A stretch of DNA of 64,000 nucleotides from assembly GCF_008124885.1 (NCBI RefSeq), contig NZ_VNHX01000003.1:124001-188000 (forward strand). Direction: 5' to 3'. Numbering within the stretch: position 1 is the stretch's first letter; each line of letters starts with the position of its first letter. Made by a program: the position numbers and the translations under genes. This DNA is from Sphingobacterium allocomposti. GTDB lineage: Bacteria > Bacteroidota > Bacteroidia > Sphingobacteriales > Sphingobacteriaceae. The notes beneath the pieces are model-generated. The model was given only the letters and a program-made list of their open reading frames with translations. It made no database searches and was not told the origin of the DNA. Of the stretch, positions 61,157 through 64,000 are shown one piece after another.

Positions 61157-62743
61157 TTAGTTTTTAGCGGTCAAATTGTCGCTTATCTTAAAATAGTCAA
61201 AGTCAACATATCCGTTGATTTTCTGCGTAGCATAATTGAACAAAGCGAAGCGATACCCCATAAAATGGTCTAGCGTGTAAACCATCTTTAAGATCTTGCC
61301 TATAGACTTCCAGTTTTTCCCATCTATACTATAATAAAAGTAGCCTTCGTCTCGCTGATTTATATAGTTCGCTTCTACTTTCAAATAAACAATATCACCT
61401 GCGAACGGTATTACTTCATCTTCTTGATAATACTCGTTGTCCTTGTCGGCGCGCTGTGCATTGCCAGCGAAAATGTAATATTTCCCCTCTTTCTTTTTGA
61501 CACCGATCAATCCGTACTTACGTTGCAAGAGACCTATACCCGCCACATCTCCATCGTTCATTTCCGACACATCCAAGGCAACTTCCCCGCTACACGTTGG
61601 CCCGAAGGTTCGTTGTGTAAGGGTATTTTTAGCCGTTAGGAAGCTATTCGTTATGTGTCCTGCTTTTAATCGAAGATATCCCTTTCGTTCTCTCACAGAC
61701 CAATTTTGGTGATCCGGGTTATGGTTCCATTGCCAGACTAAAGGTAAGTCAACGTCTCCACCTGTACGCGAAAAATCGTCAGACGCGACAATCGCGGGTA
61801 CAACAGGCTGCTCGGCGGGAATATTTAGTGTCATGGGAACCATTCCCTTATCGCCAAACACTGGCCAGCCATCTTCCCATTTCATAGGCACTATATATGG
61901 GATACGCCCTACAGCGCCCGAGTCACGAAAAAAGTATCCGTACCACTCCCCTTCCGGGCTGTCTATGAAGCCGCCTTGCGCCACGCCTTTGTCTTCTAAG
62001 ACAACTTTCCCCTCATATGGCCCCATAATGTTGTCTGAACGAAACAACAACTGGGTTCGCATGCTTCCTTTTGGCCAAGTAATCAGAAAAAGATAATATT
62101 TACCGTTGGCTTTAAACAGTTGTGCGCCCTCCGCTGGTAAACCTTTCGGTTTACCAGTAATCGCGTCAGCATCTTCGATGATGGTTTTCTTTTCACTTTC
62201 TTCTTTAAAACCTGATAAATCACTTTTCAGCTCACGTATACCTATTCGCCCCCCTGCGGTAACCATATAGACCTTACCATCATCATCAAAAAACAATGAG
62301 TGGTCGTGCACCATTGGTTTAAACGTTTTGACCTCCCAATCTGAAGTATTTGGATCTGTAGATGAATAAATATAATTCAATCCAGAACTATTGGAAAACG
62401 TAGAAACATAGTATATACCATTATGGTACCGTAAACTACTTGCCCACGAACCTCTACCATAGGTATCCTTGCCATTTTCCATTTCGAAATCGTCCAGATT
62501 TCCTAACGTATTATACGCATAGCCTGCTATTTCCCAATCCACCAAATTTTTAGATTTCATGATGGGGAGTCCTGGATTCATGTGCATTGTTGTGCTACTC
62601 ATATAGTACGTGTCACCTACTCGGATCATAGACATATCCGGTACATCGGCCCAGATAACCGGATTCCGGGCTTGTCCACATACCAAAATCAACATGCCGT
62701 ATAACAGGAATGTTAAAGTCAATATACTTTTTAAGCGATTCAT
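61157..62743 (-). CDS. Glycoside hydrolase family 43, beta-xylosidase type
   Basis: A 528-residue enzyme with a signal peptide (MNRLKSILTLTFLLYGMLIL, then GQA). The propeller starts with NPVIWADVPDMSMIRVGDTYY (Asp base), then GSWASSLRYHNGIYYVST, and AEGAQLFKANGKYYLFLI with Glu as acid. After about residue 330 comes a concanavalin-like beta-sandwich (WQWNHNPDHQNWSVRERKGY), found in GH43 beta-xylosidases and arabinofuranosidases. It lies 12 bases upstream of the other GH43 gene, so they share a transcript. Confidence 0.9.
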   Translation of the reverse strand: MNRLKSILTLTFLLYGMLILVCGQARNPVIWADVPDMSMIRVGDTYYMSSTTMHMNPGLPIMKSKNLVDWEIAGYAYNTLGNLDDFEMENGKDTYGRGSWASSLRYHNGIYYVSTFSNSSGLNYIYSSTDPNTSDWEVKTFKPMVHDHSLFFDDDGKVYMVTAGGRIGIRELKSDLSGFKEESEKKTIIEDADAITGKPKGLPAEGAQLFKANGKYYLFLITWPKGSMRTQLLFRSDNIMGPYEGKVVLEDKGVAQGGFIDSPEGEWYGYFFRDSGAVGRIPYIVPMKWEDGWPVFGDKGMVPMTLNIPAEQPVVPAIVASDDFSRTGGDVDLPLVWQWNHNPDHQNWSVRERKGYLRLKAGHITNSFLTAKNTLTQRTFGPTCSGEVALDVSEMNDGDVAGIGLLQRKYGLIGVKKKEGKYYIFAGNAQRADKDNEYYQEDEVIPFAGDIVYLKVEANYINQRDEGYFYYSIDGKNWKSIGKILKMVYTLDHFMGYRFALFNYATQKINGYVDFDYFKISDNLTAKN

Positions 62744-62767
62744 CTTCTTATGTCTCCCATTTTTTAT

Positions 62768-64000
62768 TTACCAGTAGTCAGTCCTAAAAGGGCTAGCCAA
62801 TAACCCTTCTTTATTCATTAGATTGGCTTGCACTGGATTATCGCTCCATGCATAACGAACAGCAACCGGATGCTTTACTTCATTGCTACTAACAACAATG
62901 GTATTTCCTTTGATAACCGCATCCGCCCATACAAACTTCTTATCGGGTCCGGCTACTGCAAAATGCTTTAACTTGCCATTCCGGGCTTGTAAGCCCCCGC
63001 CAATCTCTGAAAAGGAAATAATAATCTTATCGTTCACAATTTTCATGTCACTATATAACGGCCCAGAACTCACCAACTGCTCCCCAAATACAAGCCTTCT
63101 GGCCCCAAGCAACAACCGGTGTGCGACGTCTTTTTTATTAAGTGGATGTAAATCGTTCCATTCTCCTACATCATATGTTACAGCAAGCGCCGTATAGGGC
63201 ACCTGCGTAACAACATTAAGTTGTGCTTCCCGTATCGAAGCCCAGCCGCTGTATATCGGAGGAGTTGTAGGTTCAGTAGAATAATTTGGCAGCTGTACCA
63301 ACAGAAAAGGCATTTCTGCGCAATGGAACAATTCCCGCCAATTTTCAATTAAAGAGGTTAATAAATGCTGGTAATTCTTCGGACTCCCCGCGTTTGACTC
63401 TCCCTGATACCAAATAGCTCCTCTTATTTTATAGTCGCGCAGGGGGTAGATCATGCCGTTATATAAACTCGATCCGGCTGTTTTAATATTTTCCAGACGT
63501 TGCCGATATTCTTCGGTGACAGCTAAATCGCTTCCTACTTTATATTTCCACACACCTGTCAAGTCAATTTCCAATTGATCACCGGAAATTTTATACACTT
63601 TTCCCGGTATGAAACCGCCATCTCCTGCGTTGGCAGTTAACTTTACGGTGATGTTATTTTTCCCACCTTTTAAAATTCCCCCCCGAACATGGTAATTTCT
63701 TGGTGGGTACATATACGACGTCGAACCAACAAAATGACCATTTATAAAGACCGAATCGCTGTCGATCAACGTTCCCAAATACAGCTTAGCATACCGGCCT
63801 GCCATAGAATCGGGCAAAACAAAGTCCTTTCGAAAAAAAACTGTTCCCCGTGCATTTAATCCCTTATCACGCCAGAATCCCGGCAGTTCCATCACTTGCC
63901 AGTCGGTGTCATCCCAATCTAAAGACGTCCATTTCGCAGTTTCGCCAGCGAGCTGTGAAGAGTTCATCGTACGCCAAGCTTCTTGATCTACTAATAACTC
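62768..64000 (-). CDS. Sialate O-acetylesterase-like SGNH hydrolase, N-terminal part missing
   Basis: The gene is cut by the right window edge; the frame stays open to base 64000, so the ATG at 63967 is internal. The visible 411 codons include a galactose-binding-like insert (WQVMELPGFWRDKG and following) and the C-terminal part of the SGNH esterase with GAIWYQGESNAGSPKNY and WNDLHPLNKKDVAHRL, with Asp and His of the triad. The nucleophile Ser would be in the missing part. Enzymes of this group (CE6/SASA-like) remove acetyl groups, here probably from xylan. It is 24 bases upstream of the GH43 gene and belongs to the same locus. Confidence 0.88.
   Translation of the reverse strand, partial: ELLVDQEAWRTMNSSQLAGETAKWTSLDWDDTDWQVMELPGFWRDKGLNARGTVFFRKDFVLPDSMAGRYAKLYLGTLIDSDSVFINGHFVGSTSYMYPPRNYHVRGGILKGGKNNITVKLTANAGDGGFIPGKVYKISGDQLEIDLTGVWKYKVGSDLAVTEEYRQRLENIKTAGSSLYNGMIYPLRDYKIRGAIWYQGESNAGSPKNYQHLLTSLIENWRELFHCAEMPFLLVQLPNYSTEPTTPPIYSGWASIREAQLNVVTQVPYTALAVTYDVGEWNDLHPLNKKDVAHRLLLGARRLVFGEQLVSSGPLYSDMKIVNDKIIISFSEIGGGLQARNGKLKHFAVAGPDKKFVWADAVIKGNTIVVSSNEVKHPVAVRYAWSDNPVQANLMNKEGLLASPFRTDYW

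Noticed and set aside
1..64000. CRISPR arrays, prophage or insertion sequences
   Set aside because: No regularly spaced repeats, no transposase, integrase or phage structural genes are visible.

Overview
The window looks like a chromosomal segment of a member of the Bacteroidota, most likely family Sphingobacteriaceae in the broad sense (Sphingobacterium, Pedobacter, Olivibacter, Parapedobacter-like). The reasons are two SusC/SusD pairs, a DAHP synthase-chorismate mutase fusion, a fused E1 alpha/beta 2-oxoacid dehydrogenase, an S46 dipeptidyl peptidase, DUF5606, DUF4199 and DUF2851 proteins, and many promoters of the Bacteroidota form TTTG-N19/20-TAnnTTTG. The genus cannot be fixed from the sequence alone. 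No insertion sequence, prophage, rRNA or CRISPR array was seen.

Layout. 1-139: 5' end of a DMT/EamA transporter (minus). 140-651: gene-free and very A-rich. 628-6039: aromatic amino acid operon, starting with an apparent Tyr/Phe leader peptide and attenuator, then pheA, DAHP synthase-chorismate mutase, aroA, aroC and a ROK-family gene. 6059-10629: fused E1, a conserved unknown, a Nudix hydrolase, a 45-residue membrane peptide and rlmH. 10630-11251: two predicted minus-strand small RNAs in tandem, each with its own promoter box and terminator. 11252-29981: mostly housekeeping genes: riboflavin synthase, ClC channel, OxyR, S46 peptidase, a mazG interrupted by a nonsense codon, trpS, a deoxynucleoside kinase, radC, cyclophilin, a radical SAM protein, a secreted esterase-like hydrolase, an Rdx/SelW-like protein, sbcDC and ispD. 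29978-36874: minus-strand genes for a small membrane protein, an MBL hydrolase, two glycosyltransferases, DUF4199, a dihydroorotase homologue lacking its metal ligands, and UbiX. 36994-37097: a third predicted small RNA. 37380-41111: ankyrin protein, DUF2851, PPK2 and an atypical SDR.

41187-46335 holds a first susC/susD pair with its own terminator. After a block with ribD, prmC, tRNA-Lys and an AlkD-like gene, 50854-64000 holds a minus-strand polysaccharide utilisation locus: sialate O-acetylesterase-like protein (cut by the window edge), two GH43 enzymes, a GH3 enzyme with an inserted PA14 domain, SusC and SusD. The enzyme set suggests acetylated xylan or (arabino)xylo-oligosaccharides. A LacI-type palindrome lies in front of its susC, and no hybrid two-component or ECF regulator is visible in the window.

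The most notable signal is the pheA leader: a 17-codon ORF with eight Tyr/Phe codons in a nine-codon stretch, followed by a terminator whose 5' arm can pair instead with a segment just after the leader stop codon. This matches the layout of ribosome-mediated attenuation. Next come the three short RNA candidates with the same promoter design, the mazG nonsense codon, the dihydroorotase homologue without catalytic ligands, and an S46 peptidase carrying the Arg associated with Asp/Glu specificity.
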